Assembly (NCBI RefSeq): GCF_001591265.1
Contig: NZ_BCUL01000004.1
Span: 62,001-126,000, forward strand
Length of the DNA: 64,000 bases
Reading direction: 5' to 3'
Source of the DNA: Moraxella atlantae NBRC 14588
Lineage (GTDB): Bacteria > Pseudomonadota > Gammaproteobacteria > Pseudomonadales > Moraxellaceae
Part shown: positions 1 to 9,596 of the stretch, piece after piece
Numbering within the stretch: position 1 is the stretch's first letter
Layout: every line of letters begins with the position of its first letter
The notes under the pieces: model-generated
The model's input: only the letters and a program-made list of their open reading frames with translations
What the model was told of the DNA's origin: nothing
Databases searched by the model: none
Made by a program: the position numbers and the translations under genes

Positions 1-377
1 CCGTCAATTAGCGTTCCTGTACCTTGTAGCCAGTCAGCTTTGTTACCTTTTAGCAACGCTGCCACACCGCCTGTCAATTGCTTAACAACCGCGTCTTTAC
101 GTGACAACATTTTGCTGATATCAATGGCAACTTCACCCGTGCTGATACCGTGTTCTTCTACTTCATCTTTGATCATTTCATAACGATGTGAGCTATCAAG
201 CAAGGCTTTTGATGGAATACAGCCGACGTTTAGACAGGTACCACCCAATGCTGGCTCGCCTTTGTGCACGCGTTTTTCGATACATGCCACACTCATGCCA
301 AGCTGACCTGCACGGATTGCTGCTTCATAGCCGCCAGGACCGCCACCAATGACAATTAAATCGTATGAATCTTTCAT
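1..377 (-). CDS. lpd: Dihydrolipoyl dehydrogenase (E3), N-terminal part
   Basis: The 5' part of a gene running off the left edge; about 125 N-terminal residues are present. The protein starts MKDSYDLIVIGGGPGGYEAA, an FAD-binding Rossmann motif, and continues to GGTCLNVGCIPSKALL, the redox-active disulfide signature of lipoamide dehydrogenases. E3 reoxidises dihydrolipoyl groups of the 2-oxoglutarate dehydrogenase complex and passes electrons to NAD+. It lies 118 bp downstream of sucB on the same strand, so it is probably the distal gene of a sucA-sucB-lpd operon. Whether it also serves pyruvate dehydrogenase cannot be told from here. Confidence 0.95.
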   Translation of the reverse strand, partial: MKDSYDLIVIGGGPGGYEAAIRAGQLGMSVACIEKRVHKGEPALGGTCLNVGCIPSKALLDSSHRYEMIKDEVEEHGISTGEVAIDISKMLSRKDAVVKQLTGGVAALLKGNKADWLQGTGTLID

Positions 378-433
378 AATTTATCCTAATCTATTGAATA
401 TACTAATGGTAGAAAATTGCTTAATTTTTCGAC

Positions 434-463
434 AATAAGGCTTATTAAAAAATAAGCCTTATT
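434..463 (-). repeat. Intercistronic perfect inverted repeat, sucB-lpd
   Basis: A perfect 13-bp inverted repeat (AATAAGGCTTATT, 4-nt A-rich loop, AATAAGCCTTATT). No T-run follows on the minus strand, so it is not a classical terminator. It could be an mRNA-processing or stabilising hairpin between sucB and lpd. Confidence 0.6.
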
Positions 464-495
464 ACTTAAAAACTCATGATCACGCTTGCTAGCCA

Positions 496-1776
496 TTACA
501 AATCTAGCAATAACATGGCTGGATCTTCAACCAACTCTTTGATTGTCACCAAGAATTGTACCGCTTCTTTACCGTCAATCATCCGATGATCGTATGACAG
601 TGCCAAGTACATCATTGGTAAAATTACCACTTGACCATTGACTGCCATAGGACGCTCTTGGATTTTGTGCATACCCAAGATAGCAGTTTGTGGTGGGTTC
701 AAGATCGGCGTTGATAGCAATGAACCAAACACACCGCCATTGGTGATGGTGAACGTACCGCCTGTCATCTCGTCGATACCAAGTTTGCCTTCACGCGCTT
801 TGCTGGCATAGTCACCGATACCACGCTCGATATCTGCCATGCTCATTTGGTCAGTATCGCGCAATACAGGCACTACCAAACCGCGATCGGTTGATACCGC
901 TACACCTACATCATAGTAGCCATGATACACGATATCATTACCATCGATCGAGGCATTCACTGCTGGGAAGCGTTTTAAGGCTTCGGTTGCTGCTTTAACA
1001 AACAATGACATGAAGCCAAGTTTTACACCATGACGTTTTTCAAAACGCTCTTTGTACTGGCTGCGCATATCCATGATCGGCTTCATATTGACTTCGTTGA
1101 ATGTTGTCAACATCGCGGTTTCTTGGGTAGCTGACATCAAGCGCTCTGCTACGCGTTGGCGCAAGCGAGTCATTGGCACACGTTTGTCCGCGCGCTGTCC
1201 TACCGCATCGGCCACTGCCTGACCATTATCTGCTTTGATGTTAGCATTGGCTTTTAGGGTTGGATTTGCCATGTCTTGCTTGGTCACACGACCACCACGA
1301 CCTGTGCCTTCAACATCGGCAGGATTCACACCCGTGGTATTGGCTGCTTTGCGTACCGCTGGGCTTTGGTCTTTGTGTGGCTGCTCACCGCTAGCGTTGC
1401 TCGCGTCAGATTTGGCTTGCACAGGGGCTGCTACCGACTCTGGTGGTACGGTAGTGCCTTGATCTGATTGACTATCAGATGATTTTTCTTGCGCTTGTTT
1501 GTTATCTGCCGCAGCATCATCGCTTGATTTTTCGCTGGTCGCGCCTTCGCTTAATTCACCAATGACTTCATCAGATAATACGGTATCATCAACTTGCTTG
1601 ACGATTTTGCTTAGTACGCCGTCATTTTGGGCAACAACTTCTAGCACAACTTTATCGGTTTCAATCTCTGCCAATACATCATCACGCTTAACTTGGTCAC
1701 CTTCGGCAAAGTTCCAGCTAACAATCGTGCCATCGGCAACCGATTCTGGGAATACGGGGGCTTTAATTTCGCTCAT
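496..1776 (-). CDS. sucB: 2-oxoglutarate dehydrogenase E2, dihydrolipoyl succinyltransferase
   Basis: 426 aa, close to the usual length of about 400. Order: lipoyl domain (residues 1-77, with the lipoylated lysine in ETDKVV at about K42), a long Ala/Asp/Ser/Gln-rich linker (about 78-135), a peripheral E1/E3-binding domain (about 138-168, SPAVRKAA...GRVTKQD), and a C-terminal acyltransferase core ending with the active-site motif DHRMIDG (His about 397, Asp about 401). It transfers the succinyl group from lipoate to CoA in the TCA cycle. It follows sucA by 132 bp and precedes lpd, so the three subunits are probably co-transcribed. Confidence 0.97.
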   Translation of the reverse strand: MSEIKAPVFPESVADGTIVSWNFAEGDQVKRDDVLAEIETDKVVLEVVAQNDGVLSKIVKQVDDTVLSDEVIGELSEGATSEKSSDDAAADNKQAQEKSSDSQSDQGTTVPPESVAAPVQAKSDASNASGEQPHKDQSPAVRKAANTTGVNPADVEGTGRGGRVTKQDMANPTLKANANIKADNGQAVADAVGQRADKRVPMTRLRQRVAERLMSATQETAMLTTFNEVNMKPIMDMRSQYKERFEKRHGVKLGFMSLFVKAATEALKRFPAVNASIDGNDIVYHGYYDVGVAVSTDRGLVVPVLRDTDQMSMADIERGIGDYASKAREGKLGIDEMTGGTFTITNGGVFGSLLSTPILNPPQTAILGMHKIQERPMAVNGQVVILPMMYLALSYDHRMIDGKEAVQFLVTIKELVEDPAMLLLDL

Positions 1777-1881
1777 TTTAATGCTCCTGATGTAATCAGT
1801 TCGTTTAATGCAAATCTTTCGTTCGTTGGGTTTTTTAAGGTATTACGGTTTAAGCTATGCTCAATTTTTTCACACAAATCA

Positions 1882-1902
1882 GGGCAATACATGGTATTGC
1901 CC
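1882..1902 (-). repeat. Intercistronic hairpin, sucA-sucB
   Basis: A perfect 9-bp inverted repeat, GGGCAATAC-atg-GTATTGCCC, just 3' of the sucA stop codon. No U-tract follows in the direction of transcription. With the hairpin at 434-463, both gaps of the sucAB-lpd operon carry a hairpin. Confidence 0.55.
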
Positions 1903-1908
1903 GAATTT

Positions 1909-4839
1909 TTATTTGTTCTCTAAATCTTTTGCGCTTGCCTTATCATCGGCTTGTTGCTCATCGATGCCAAGTGCCTCATTAACCACACGTTTTTGCTGCT
2001 CAACGTGCATTTGCATCAAGCCTGCTGCAGGTGCCGCCGACGATGGACGAGCGACAGGCTCACGCAAGTACGCTTTACTTGGACGTTTGGCAGGTTTTGG
2101 TGGCGCAAATAGGCGGAACATATGCGGTGCAATATAGTACCACGCCCCTTGGTTACGCGGCTCTTCTTGTGCCCATACGATATCTTCAAGGTTTGGATAT
2201 TTTTTCACTTCCTCAAGCATGCGCTCTTCAGGTAGCGGATATAACTGCTCAATGCGCACCAAAGCAACATTGTTTAGTCCAAGCTCGCGGCGTTTTTCCA
2301 GTAGATCATAGTATACCTTACCACCACAGAATACTAAACGTGTGACCTGATCGGCATTTAGGTCATCAATCTCTGAGATGACCGTTTCAAAACGACCATT
2401 TGCCAGTTCATCAAGCGTTGATACCGCCAATTTGTGGCGCAGCAAGCTCTTAGGTGACATCACAATCAATGGCTTACGGGCAGGACGCAATACTTGGCGA
2501 CGCAGCGCGTGGAAAATCTGTGCAGGTGTAGTCGGCGTGATAACCTGCATATTGTCTTCAGCACACAACTGCAAGTAACGCTCTAGACGCGCCGATGAAT
2601 GCTCAGGGCCTTGCCCTTCATAGCCATGTGGCAATAGCATGGTCAAGCCACATAGACGTTGCCACTTGGTCTCCCCACTTGAGATAAACTGATCAATAAC
2701 CACCTGTGCACCGTTGGCAAAGTCACCAAACTGGGCTTCCCAAATCACCAACGCGTTTGGAGTTGTAGTGGCATAGCCATATTCAAATGCCAGCACCGCC
2801 TCTTCTGATAGCAGCGAGTTGAACGTATCAAAGCGCGCTTGTTCGGGGTTAAGATTTGCCAATGGAACATACATTTGTCCGTCTTGGACGTTATACAGCT
2901 CAGCATGACGGTGTGAGAAAGTACCGCGCCCCACGTCCTCGCCTGTGATACGTACCGGATGACCTGCATCAACCAATGACGCATACGCCAAAGTTTCAGC
3001 CGCACCCCAGTTCAACGGTTCTTCACCAGTCTGCATCGCAAGGCGTTGCTCAACGACTTTTTTGACCTGGCGCTGAAGCTCAAAGCCTTCAGGTAGCTGT
3101 GCCATGCGCTCGCCATAGGCTTTTAGCTGCTCAATGCTGACACCTGTATCCCATTCATCGACCAATTCATGACCCAAATACGGTGTCCAATCGACAAACA
3201 ACGAGCGGTTAGGCTCCATCACAAGCGCACTGGCTACGTACTCACCTTTATCCAATGACTCACGATAAGTATCTTCAAGCTCAGTTGCTTGCTGTTCGGT
3301 GATTACCTTAGCGTCTACCAGTTTTTTGGCATATATTTCGCGTGTTGATGGTAGCGCACGGATGACTTTGTACATCAATGGTTGAGTCGCTGAAGGCTCA
3401 TCTGCCTCGTTATGACCGTTACGGCGGTAGCAATACAAATCAACCACGATGTCTTTGTGGAATGTCTTACGGTAGTCATGTGCCAGTTGGGCGATGAATA
3501 CCACCGCGTCAGGATCATCACCATTTACATGGAAAATCGGCGCATGTACCATTTTGGCGATGTCGGTACAATATTCAGTTGAACGCGCATCTTCAAGACG
3601 ACTGGTGGTAAAACCGATTTGGTTGTTAATAACGATATGAATCGTACCGCCTGTTGCATACGCGCGTGTTTGTGACATTTGGAACGTTTCTTGGTTCACC
3701 CCTTGACCTGCAAATGCCGCATCACCATGTACCACGATTGGCAGTACTTGGTTACCTGTGGTGTCTTCACGGCGTACTTGACGCGCACGCACCGAACCGA
3801 TCAGTACAGGTGATACGATTTCTAAATGCGATGGGTTAAACGCCAGTGCCAAGTGCGCTTCACCACCAGGGGTCATTACGTTTGACGAAAAACCTTTATG
3901 GTATTTGACGTCACCTGAACCATGTTTTGGCGCAACTTTACCATCGAATTCATCAAACAAATCTTTAGGATTTTTACCCAAGATATTGACCAACAAGTTC
4001 AGGCGTCCACGGTGCGCCATGCCGATAACCATCTCTTTGGTACCGTTTTCACCAGCACGCTGGATCATCTCATGTACCATCGGGATAAAGCTTTCGCCAC
4101 CTTCAAGACCAAAACGCTTAACGCCCGTGTACTTACGCGCCAAGTATTTTTCTAACCCTTCAGCAGCGGTTAGACGCTCAAGGATTGATTCGCGTTTTTC
4201 GTTGCTAAAATCGATGTAGCCCAAATTTTGCTCAAGATACTGCTCTATCCAACGCTTTTCTTTAGCAGTGGTGACGTGAAAATGCTCTGAGCCAATACTG
4301 CTGCAATACACGCGCTGCAAAACTTCAATAATTTCACGCAAAGTTGCTTTTGACTTGCCAATATGCATGTCACTGACAGGATATACCGTGTCCAAATCCG
4401 CTTCTGACAGACCATGATACTCAAGCGTCAGTTCTTCGATTTGTGGACGTGGCATCAAGCCTAGTGGGTCAAGCTTTGCTAAACGATGCCCACGACGGCG
4501 ATAGCTTGTAATCAGCTTTTGCACACCCATCTGGTGTTGGCTAAACTCTTTAAGCTCTTCGATGCTGCATTCACCGCTGCCGCTTGCGCTACTCACTGAG
4601 TTTGGTTTAGCGGCAGTGGTGTTACGCGCTAGCAGCACGAATTGGTCTTGAATGGCGTTGTACAGCGCTTTGTCATCGTTATCGCTGGCAAACTGCTCAA
4701 AGTAAGGTAAATAACTGGGATCAACACTGCCTGGGTCTTGGGTATACTGTTCATACAAGGCTTCAAGATAAGCAGCATTATCAGCAGACAGCTCAGTAAA
4801 GCGTGCCGCTGGTGAATCGGTATGTTGAGATTGAGTCAT
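1909..4839 (-). CDS. sucA: 2-oxoglutarate dehydrogenase E1 component
   Basis: 976 aa, slightly longer than the typical 930-945. It has the E1o N-terminal segment (YLEALYEQYTQDPGSVD), then the thiamine diphosphate region (MAHRGRLNLLVNILGK; GDAAFAGQGVNQE; INNQIGFTT) and a C-terminal transketolase-like pyrimidine-binding half (EAQFGDFANGAQVVIDQFI; LPHGYEGQGPEHSS). It decarboxylates 2-oxoglutarate and succinylates the lipoyl group of SucB. The start ATG lies about 306 bp beyond the sdhB terminator, so sucAB-lpd probably has its own promoter while remaining collinear with sdhCDAB. Confidence 0.98.
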   Translation of the reverse strand: MTQSQHTDSPAARFTELSADNAAYLEALYEQYTQDPGSVDPSYLPYFEQFASDNDDKALYNAIQDQFVLLARNTTAAKPNSVSSASGSGECSIEELKEFSQHQMGVQKLITSYRRRGHRLAKLDPLGLMPRPQIEELTLEYHGLSEADLDTVYPVSDMHIGKSKATLREIIEVLQRVYCSSIGSEHFHVTTAKEKRWIEQYLEQNLGYIDFSNEKRESILERLTAAEGLEKYLARKYTGVKRFGLEGGESFIPMVHEMIQRAGENGTKEMVIGMAHRGRLNLLVNILGKNPKDLFDEFDGKVAPKHGSGDVKYHKGFSSNVMTPGGEAHLALAFNPSHLEIVSPVLIGSVRARQVRREDTTGNQVLPIVVHGDAAFAGQGVNQETFQMSQTRAYATGGTIHIVINNQIGFTTSRLEDARSTEYCTDIAKMVHAPIFHVNGDDPDAVVFIAQLAHDYRKTFHKDIVVDLYCYRRNGHNEADEPSATQPLMYKVIRALPSTREIYAKKLVDAKVITEQQATELEDTYRESLDKGEYVASALVMEPNRSLFVDWTPYLGHELVDEWDTGVSIEQLKAYGERMAQLPEGFELQRQVKKVVEQRLAMQTGEEPLNWGAAETLAYASLVDAGHPVRITGEDVGRGTFSHRHAELYNVQDGQMYVPLANLNPEQARFDTFNSLLSEEAVLAFEYGYATTTPNALVIWEAQFGDFANGAQVVIDQFISSGETKWQRLCGLTMLLPHGYEGQGPEHSSARLERYLQLCAEDNMQVITPTTPAQIFHALRRQVLRPARKPLIVMSPKSLLRHKLAVSTLDELANGRFETVISEIDDLNADQVTRLVFCGGKVYYDLLEKRRELGLNNVALVRIEQLYPLPEERMLEEVKKYPNLEDIVWAQEEPRNQGAWYYIAPHMFRLFAPPKPAKRPSKAYLREPVARPSSAAPAAGLMQMHVEQQKRVVNEALGIDEQQADDKASAKDLENK

Positions 4840-5145
4840 AATCGGCTTCTTTAATTATGCAACATTGAATTTGAACGAAATGGTGGTATATTTTTTAAGC
4901 TATAGCGTAACATCAATTGCTAGATCATCGAATTTCGCCAAAAAATATATAGTATAAATTTAAAAAATACCCGTTATCGATGACTATAATGCACGATGAG
5001 CGCAGTAAATTTATAGTTTTCTACTATATGATAACGCATTTGCTAGTCAGCGTGCTGCGCTTAATGTTCTTTTTTTGTTGAAAAAACTTAGCCTTAGCAC
5101 TTGCTTGGCTGCCTAATCAAAAACGACCCCATAAAAATCACACAA
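4840..5145. other. sucA upstream region, no gene seen
   Basis: About 306 bp of AT-rich sequence between sucA and the sdhB terminator. It must hold the sucA promoter. A TATAGT hexamer can be read on the minus strand around 4983-4990, but no convincing -35 stands at a standard distance, so no promoter is called. Confidence 0.5.
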
Positions 5146-5175
5146 CAAAAAAACCCCAGTAACACTGAGGTTTTA
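5146..5175 (-). terminator. Terminator downstream of sdhB
   Basis: On the minus strand: AAAACCTCAGT-gtt-ACTGGGGTTTTTTT, an 11-bp stem with one G-T pair followed by a U-run. It separates the sdhCDAB unit from sucAB-lpd. Confidence 0.8.
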
Positions 5176-5192
5176 TTGAGTTATGCTCGTTG

Positions 5193-5903
5193 TTAGCCTG
5201 CTTGTTCAAGCAGCATGCTGCGCAAATGCCCGATGGCACGGGTCGGATTTAGACCTTTTGGACAAACTGACACGCAGTTCATGATACCACGGCAGCGAAA
5301 TAGACTAAACGGGTCATCCAAGCGTGCTAAACGCTCTTGGGTGTCAGTGTCACGGCTATCTGCCACAAAGCGATAGCCGTTAAGCAGCGCAGAAGGCCCT
5401 AAGAATTTATCAGGGTTCCACCAAAATGATGGGCAGCTGGTTGAACAACATGCGCACAAAATACACTCATACAGACCGTTTAGCTTTTCACGCTCTTCAG
5501 GTGATTGTAAACGCTCGGTTGGTGGTGCAGGTTGGTCGTTGATCAAGTACGGATGAACCTTTTCATACTGCTCATAAAACTGGTTCATGTCCACAACCAA
5601 GTCACGGATCACAGGCAAGCCTGGTAAGGGGCGCAAGGTGATTTTTTCAGGCAAGGTGTTCATGTTGATCAAGCATGACAAACCATTTTTGCCGTTGATG
5701 TTCATACCGTCCGAACCGCAGATGCCCTCGCGGCATGAACGGCGGAATGTCAAAGTTTCGTCCATTTTTTTTAGACGAACCAATACATCTAACAACATAC
5801 GATCGCTATCAAGTAGCTCAATCGTATAAGTTTGCATACGTGGCGCTGCGTCCCGATCAGGATCGTAGCGGAAAATTTCGATGGTGCGAGTACCTCGGCT
5901 CAT
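5193..5903 (-). CDS. sdhB: Succinate dehydrogenase iron-sulfur subunit
   Basis: 236 aa from the ATG at 5903, preferred over an upstream TTG because GGAG stands 8 nt before it. The 2Fe-2S motif CREGICGSDG...C has Asp in the third ligand position, as in E. coli SdhB. It is followed by the 4Fe-4S motif CILCACCSTSCP and the 3Fe-4S motif CRGIMNCVSVCPKGLNP. The subunit carries electrons from SdhA flavin to quinone at the SdhCD membrane anchor. It is the last gene of sdhCDAB and is followed by a terminator. Confidence 0.97.
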   Translation of the reverse strand: MSRGTRTIEIFRYDPDRDAAPRMQTYTIELLDSDRMLLDVLVRLKKMDETLTFRRSCREGICGSDGMNINGKNGLSCLINMNTLPEKITLRPLPGLPVIRDLVVDMNQFYEQYEKVHPYLINDQPAPPTERLQSPEEREKLNGLYECILCACCSTSCPSFWWNPDKFLGPSALLNGYRFVADSRDTDTQERLARLDDPFSLFRCRGIMNCVSVCPKGLNPTRAIGHLRSMLLEQAG

Positions 5904-6090
5904 AGTGCTAACTCCACACAACTGATTTATTGGTCGCGTTTATTGCCTTACTGCCATGACGAGATCGTTTTATGGCTAAACGCTGATAGTTGGCAAGATG
6001 GTGTATTGGCTAAGCGGCTTGGTACACCATCGGCTAAAACTTTATTCAGGCTTATCCACATATTGACAAGCCCAAATGAACTGATCGATA

Positions 6091-7944
6091 TTAGAACGTA
6101 CGAACTTTTGGCTCAATGTATTTTGCAGTCAGCGGTGTGGTACGTACAGGTTTATAAATCACACGATTGCCTTCGGAGTACCACAAGGTATGTTTCATCC
6201 ACTCGTGGTCATTACGTCCTAGTGGTGCATAAGGGTCATCGTCAGGACGCTCATAATCTAGCACCGCGTGCGCGCCACGGCATTCATGACGTAATGAAGC
6301 TGAAATCATGGTCGCTTTGGCAACTTCATACAAGTTAGCCACCTCTAGCGCCTCGATACGCGCGGTATTAAACACCTGCGATTTATCCACCAAATGAATC
6401 TGATTGACCTTGCTTTCTAAAGCTAGGATTTTTTGCACACCTTCATCCATCATCGCCTGTGTGCGGAACACACCTGCATGCTGCTGCATAGTGCGACGAA
6501 TTTCATCGGCGACATCTTGTGCGTTCAAGCCGTCGGTTGATTGTTGCAGGCCGTCTAAACGCTTAAGCGTTTTGTCTAATACGTCGCTTGGTAACGGCTC
6601 ATATTCGTGACGGTCAGCGGCATGAAATTCATCAATAATATGCTGTCCTGCCGCACGACCAAAGACCACCAAGTCCAGCAGTGAGTTGGTACCTAGACGA
6701 TTAGCACCGTGCACCGATACGCACGAGCATTCACCAATTGCATACAAGCCTTTGACGATTTTTTGCTTAGCATACAACCCGTTTTCATCCGTGCCTGCTT
6801 CTAAGTCAGGCACCATCACCTGCCCATGGATATTGGTTGGAATACCACCCATTTGATAGTGAATGGTTGGTACAACAGGAATTGGCTCTTTGGTGATATC
6901 CACGTTCGCAAAGTTCTTGCCAATTTCATATACCGATGGCAAGCGTTTCATGATGGTATCCACACCCAAGTGAGTCATGTCTAGCACGACATAGTCACCG
7001 TTTGGGCCCATACCGCGTCCTTCTTTGATCTCTTGGTCCATCGAGCGTGATACGAAATCACGCGGTGCCAAGTCTTTCAAAGTTGGCGCGTAACGCTCCA
7101 TGAACGCTTCACCGTCTTTGTTACGCAATAACGCACCTTCGCCGCGGCAACCTTCGGTCAATAGCACCCCTGCGCCTGCCACACCTGTTGGGTGAAATTG
7201 CCAAAATTCCATATCTTGTAGCGGAATACCTGCGCGCACCGCCATGCCTAGACCATCACCTGTGTTGATATAGGCATTGGTTGAAGCAGCAAAAATTCGT
7301 CCTGCTCCACCTGTCGCCAATACCGTGGTTTTAGCTTGAAAAACTGAAATCGCACCTGTTTCTTGGTCAAGCGCAATCACGCCACCAATATTACCATGCA
7401 CGTCTTTGATTAAATCCAGCGCAATCCATTCAACAAAAAACTGTGTGCCTTGCTCAAGATTTTTTTGGTACAAAGTATGCAATAGCGCGTGCCCTGTACG
7501 GTCAGCTGCCGCACACGCGCGTTGCACCGCTTTTTCGCCATAATTTGAAGTATGACCACCAAACGGGCGTTGATAAATCGTACCATCGGCGTTACGGTCA
7601 AACGGCATACCCATGTGCTCAAGCTCGTACACAACCTTAGGTGCTTCACGGCACATATATTCGATTGCGTCTTGGTCGCCAAGCCAGTCTGATCCCTTGA
7701 TGGTATCATAAAAGTGAAAATGCCAGTTATCCTCACTCATGTTACCAAGGCTTGCGCCAATACCGCCCTGTGCAGCCACGGTATGCGAACGCGTTGGAAA
7801 AACTTTGGTTAAAACTGCGACATTCAAGCCGCCGCGTGCCAACTGTAGCGACGCACGCATACCTGAACCACCACCGCCAACAATTACAGCGTCAAAGGTC
7901 AGGGTTTTGATATTACTAATTGGGGTGTCTGGTGCCAATGCCAT
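6091..7944 (-). CDS. sdhA: Succinate dehydrogenase flavoprotein subunit
   Basis: 617 aa, typical of SdhA. The N-terminus has the FAD-binding VIVGGGGSGMRASLQLA. The covalent flavin attachment region is RSHTVAAQGGIGASLGN, with the FAD-linked His in SHTVAA. HPTG and RGEGALLRN in the capping-domain region and a C-terminal NRVIYKPVR segment are also family features. It oxidises succinate to fumarate on the cytoplasmic face. It lies between sdhD and sdhB in the usual CDAB order, with gaps of 165 and 187 bp. Confidence 0.98.
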   Translation of the reverse strand: MALAPDTPISNIKTLTFDAVIVGGGGSGMRASLQLARGGLNVAVLTKVFPTRSHTVAAQGGIGASLGNMSEDNWHFHFYDTIKGSDWLGDQDAIEYMCREAPKVVYELEHMGMPFDRNADGTIYQRPFGGHTSNYGEKAVQRACAAADRTGHALLHTLYQKNLEQGTQFFVEWIALDLIKDVHGNIGGVIALDQETGAISVFQAKTTVLATGGAGRIFAASTNAYINTGDGLGMAVRAGIPLQDMEFWQFHPTGVAGAGVLLTEGCRGEGALLRNKDGEAFMERYAPTLKDLAPRDFVSRSMDQEIKEGRGMGPNGDYVVLDMTHLGVDTIMKRLPSVYEIGKNFANVDITKEPIPVVPTIHYQMGGIPTNIHGQVMVPDLEAGTDENGLYAKQKIVKGLYAIGECSCVSVHGANRLGTNSLLDLVVFGRAAGQHIIDEFHAADRHEYEPLPSDVLDKTLKRLDGLQQSTDGLNAQDVADEIRRTMQQHAGVFRTQAMMDEGVQKILALESKVNQIHLVDKSQVFNTARIEALEVANLYEVAKATMISASLRHECRGAHAVLDYERPDDDPYAPLGRNDHEWMKHTLWYSEGNRVIYKPVRTTPLTAKYIEPKVRTF

Positions 7945-8109
7945 GTTGGGTTTCCTATTTCATAGCGCTTGTCTAATACTGCCTATTGTATTGCCAAATA
8001 ACGTTAATATTCAAGCACTTAGCCAAGCAATTCGTTTAAGCCAAACTCAGTATAAAACGACTTAATCATTTGGGCGAACGTTACACACAAAATTTTTTAT
8101 CAAAAAATC

Positions 8110-8451
8110 TTATGAAAAAAAGAAAATCATCACGCCCCAAAACACATATACCAACAATGCCAAAATCATCGCAGCTTGTAGCACAAAACGTAAACCGCCT
8201 GACTTGACATAGTCAGTAAATACCGTCCACATACCAACCCAAGCGTGGGCGGCAATTGCTAAAATCGCCAGTAGATTAAATAAGCGCATGGGTAGGCTTA
8301 GCATAAAGCCGCGCCACAACTCAAACGTGTGATCATGGGTCAAAAACCAACACAACATCACCAGCGCATACACCGCCAGTACCACCGCGCTGATACGCTG
8401 CACCACCCAGTCGCGAGTACCCGAACCTGTCAAACCTGTTGCACTTTTCAT
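8110..8451 (-). CDS. sdhD: Succinate dehydrogenase membrane anchor subunit
   Basis: 113 aa with three predicted transmembrane segments (about 18-40, 52-75 and 88-112). The N-terminal SGTRDWVVQRISAVVLAVY is typical of SdhD, and the His of AIAAHAWVGMW is the expected heme b ligand region. With SdhC it forms the quinone site and heme b pocket of complex II. It starts 21 nt after sdhC and precedes sdhA. Confidence 0.92.
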   Translation of the reverse strand: MKSATGLTGSGTRDWVVQRISAVVLAVYALVMLCWFLTHDHTFELWRGFMLSLPMRLFNLLAILAIAAHAWVGMWTVFTDYVKSGGLRFVLQAAMILALLVYVFWGVMIFFFS

Positions 8452-8472
8452 AGCATTCTCCCTTGCCGTGTC

Positions 8473-8862
8473 TTACAACACAATCCAAACAAATGAAGCC
8501 AATACCCAAAGAAGCGCGATCACAAAACCGACAATCGCTGCCGTGCGCCCACTTTTTAGTTCTTCATTCATGCCCATATCGGCAAGTAAATGTTTGATAC
8601 CCATTACAAAATGGTAGCCAGTTGCCGCTGCCAATACCCACACCAACAAGCGCACCAAAATATTATCAAAAATATGGGCAAAACCTTCAGGCGTAGCCAA
8701 TGAGTGTTGAAACACCCACAGCAGCACAGGAATCATCAAAAATAACACCACACCTGAGACACGGTGGGTAATCGATGTCATAGCGACGGGGTTTTTTGAG
8801 TTTACCTCGACCACCAGACTTAGCGGCAAAACGACAGGGCGATTGCTTTTCACAGCGGGCAT
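8473..8862 (-). CDS. sdhC: Succinate dehydrogenase cytochrome b556 subunit
   Basis: 129 aa, three transmembrane helices. Family hallmarks are NRPVVLPLSLV near the N-terminus, the quinone-site segment SITHRVSGVVLF, and the heme-ligand helix YHFVMGIKHLLADMG. It is the first gene of the minus-strand sdhCDAB operon, transcribed away from gltA across a 734-bp gap. Confidence 0.93.
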   Translation of the reverse strand: MPAVKSNRPVVLPLSLVVEVNSKNPVAMTSITHRVSGVVLFLMIPVLLWVFQHSLATPEGFAHIFDNILVRLLVWVLAAATGYHFVMGIKHLLADMGMNEELKSGRTAAIVGFVIALLWVLASFVWIVL

Positions 8863-9596
8863 CCTTTAGTTACAGGGTCGATATAGTCGAGCCTGTTGGC
8901 ACAAGGTCACGGTCACCTCGCCCGACACACCCAACCATCGAAATCAGGAATAGCTAGCGTCATACAAAGATTACACGCACATTGGGCTTGTTTTGGCTAA
9001 CAAACAGCCGATTTTAAGCCTTTTTAAGTGCGTCAATCAGCACCATGCAGCACAGATGACTTACCTAACATCAAGCCAAGCATAGGATATCAGCCCTATA
9101 CGCCACCTTGGTACCGATTAAAACATCGAGGGTGAAGCGATTTGCCATCAATCATGGTAACGTAAAATAGAATCAAGGTTCTTTGATCCCTATTTTTGCT
9201 CGCTTTCAACCAAATTGCATAAATAAATTTGCCTAATTATAGAAGTCTTGGCTTACAATTACAAACAAAAACGACAAAAAACTACATTTATTGTATAAGA
9301 TTGATTAGTCTGCTAAATTGATTGGGTATTCTTGTGTAGCAAAACTTAAAATCTAAACAAAAGTTGGTGACAGAACGGCACTTTTTCGCGACAAATTGTT
9401 GCAAAACTGCAATTTGCTTTCTTTTTTGCCTAAAATACTGCTAATATAGCTAAAATTTATGCGCAGCTTTATCTAGCAGACCTTTGTTGCATAGCTGTGT
9501 ACTGCCCTAGCGACAAGGCATAAACCGTTTGGTCTTGGCTCGCACGATTTTAATAACCACGTACTTAGAAAATGTACACGAACAGAGGAAAGGACA
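8863..9596. promoter_or_regulatory. Divergent sdhC / gltA control region
   Basis: 734 bp without a credible gene, between two divergent TCA genes. The gltA-proximal half is strongly AT-rich and contains the gltA Shine-Dalgarno (AGAGGAAAGGACA just before ATG 9597). Exact promoters are not assigned because several weak -10-like hexamers compete. The length leaves room for regulator binding, but no clear palindromic operator was recognised. Confidence 0.55.

Noticed and set aside
1235-1467. Overlapping ORFs opposite sucB and many similar antisense frames across the window
   Set aside because: They are shadows of well-supported genes with no independent SD or homology.
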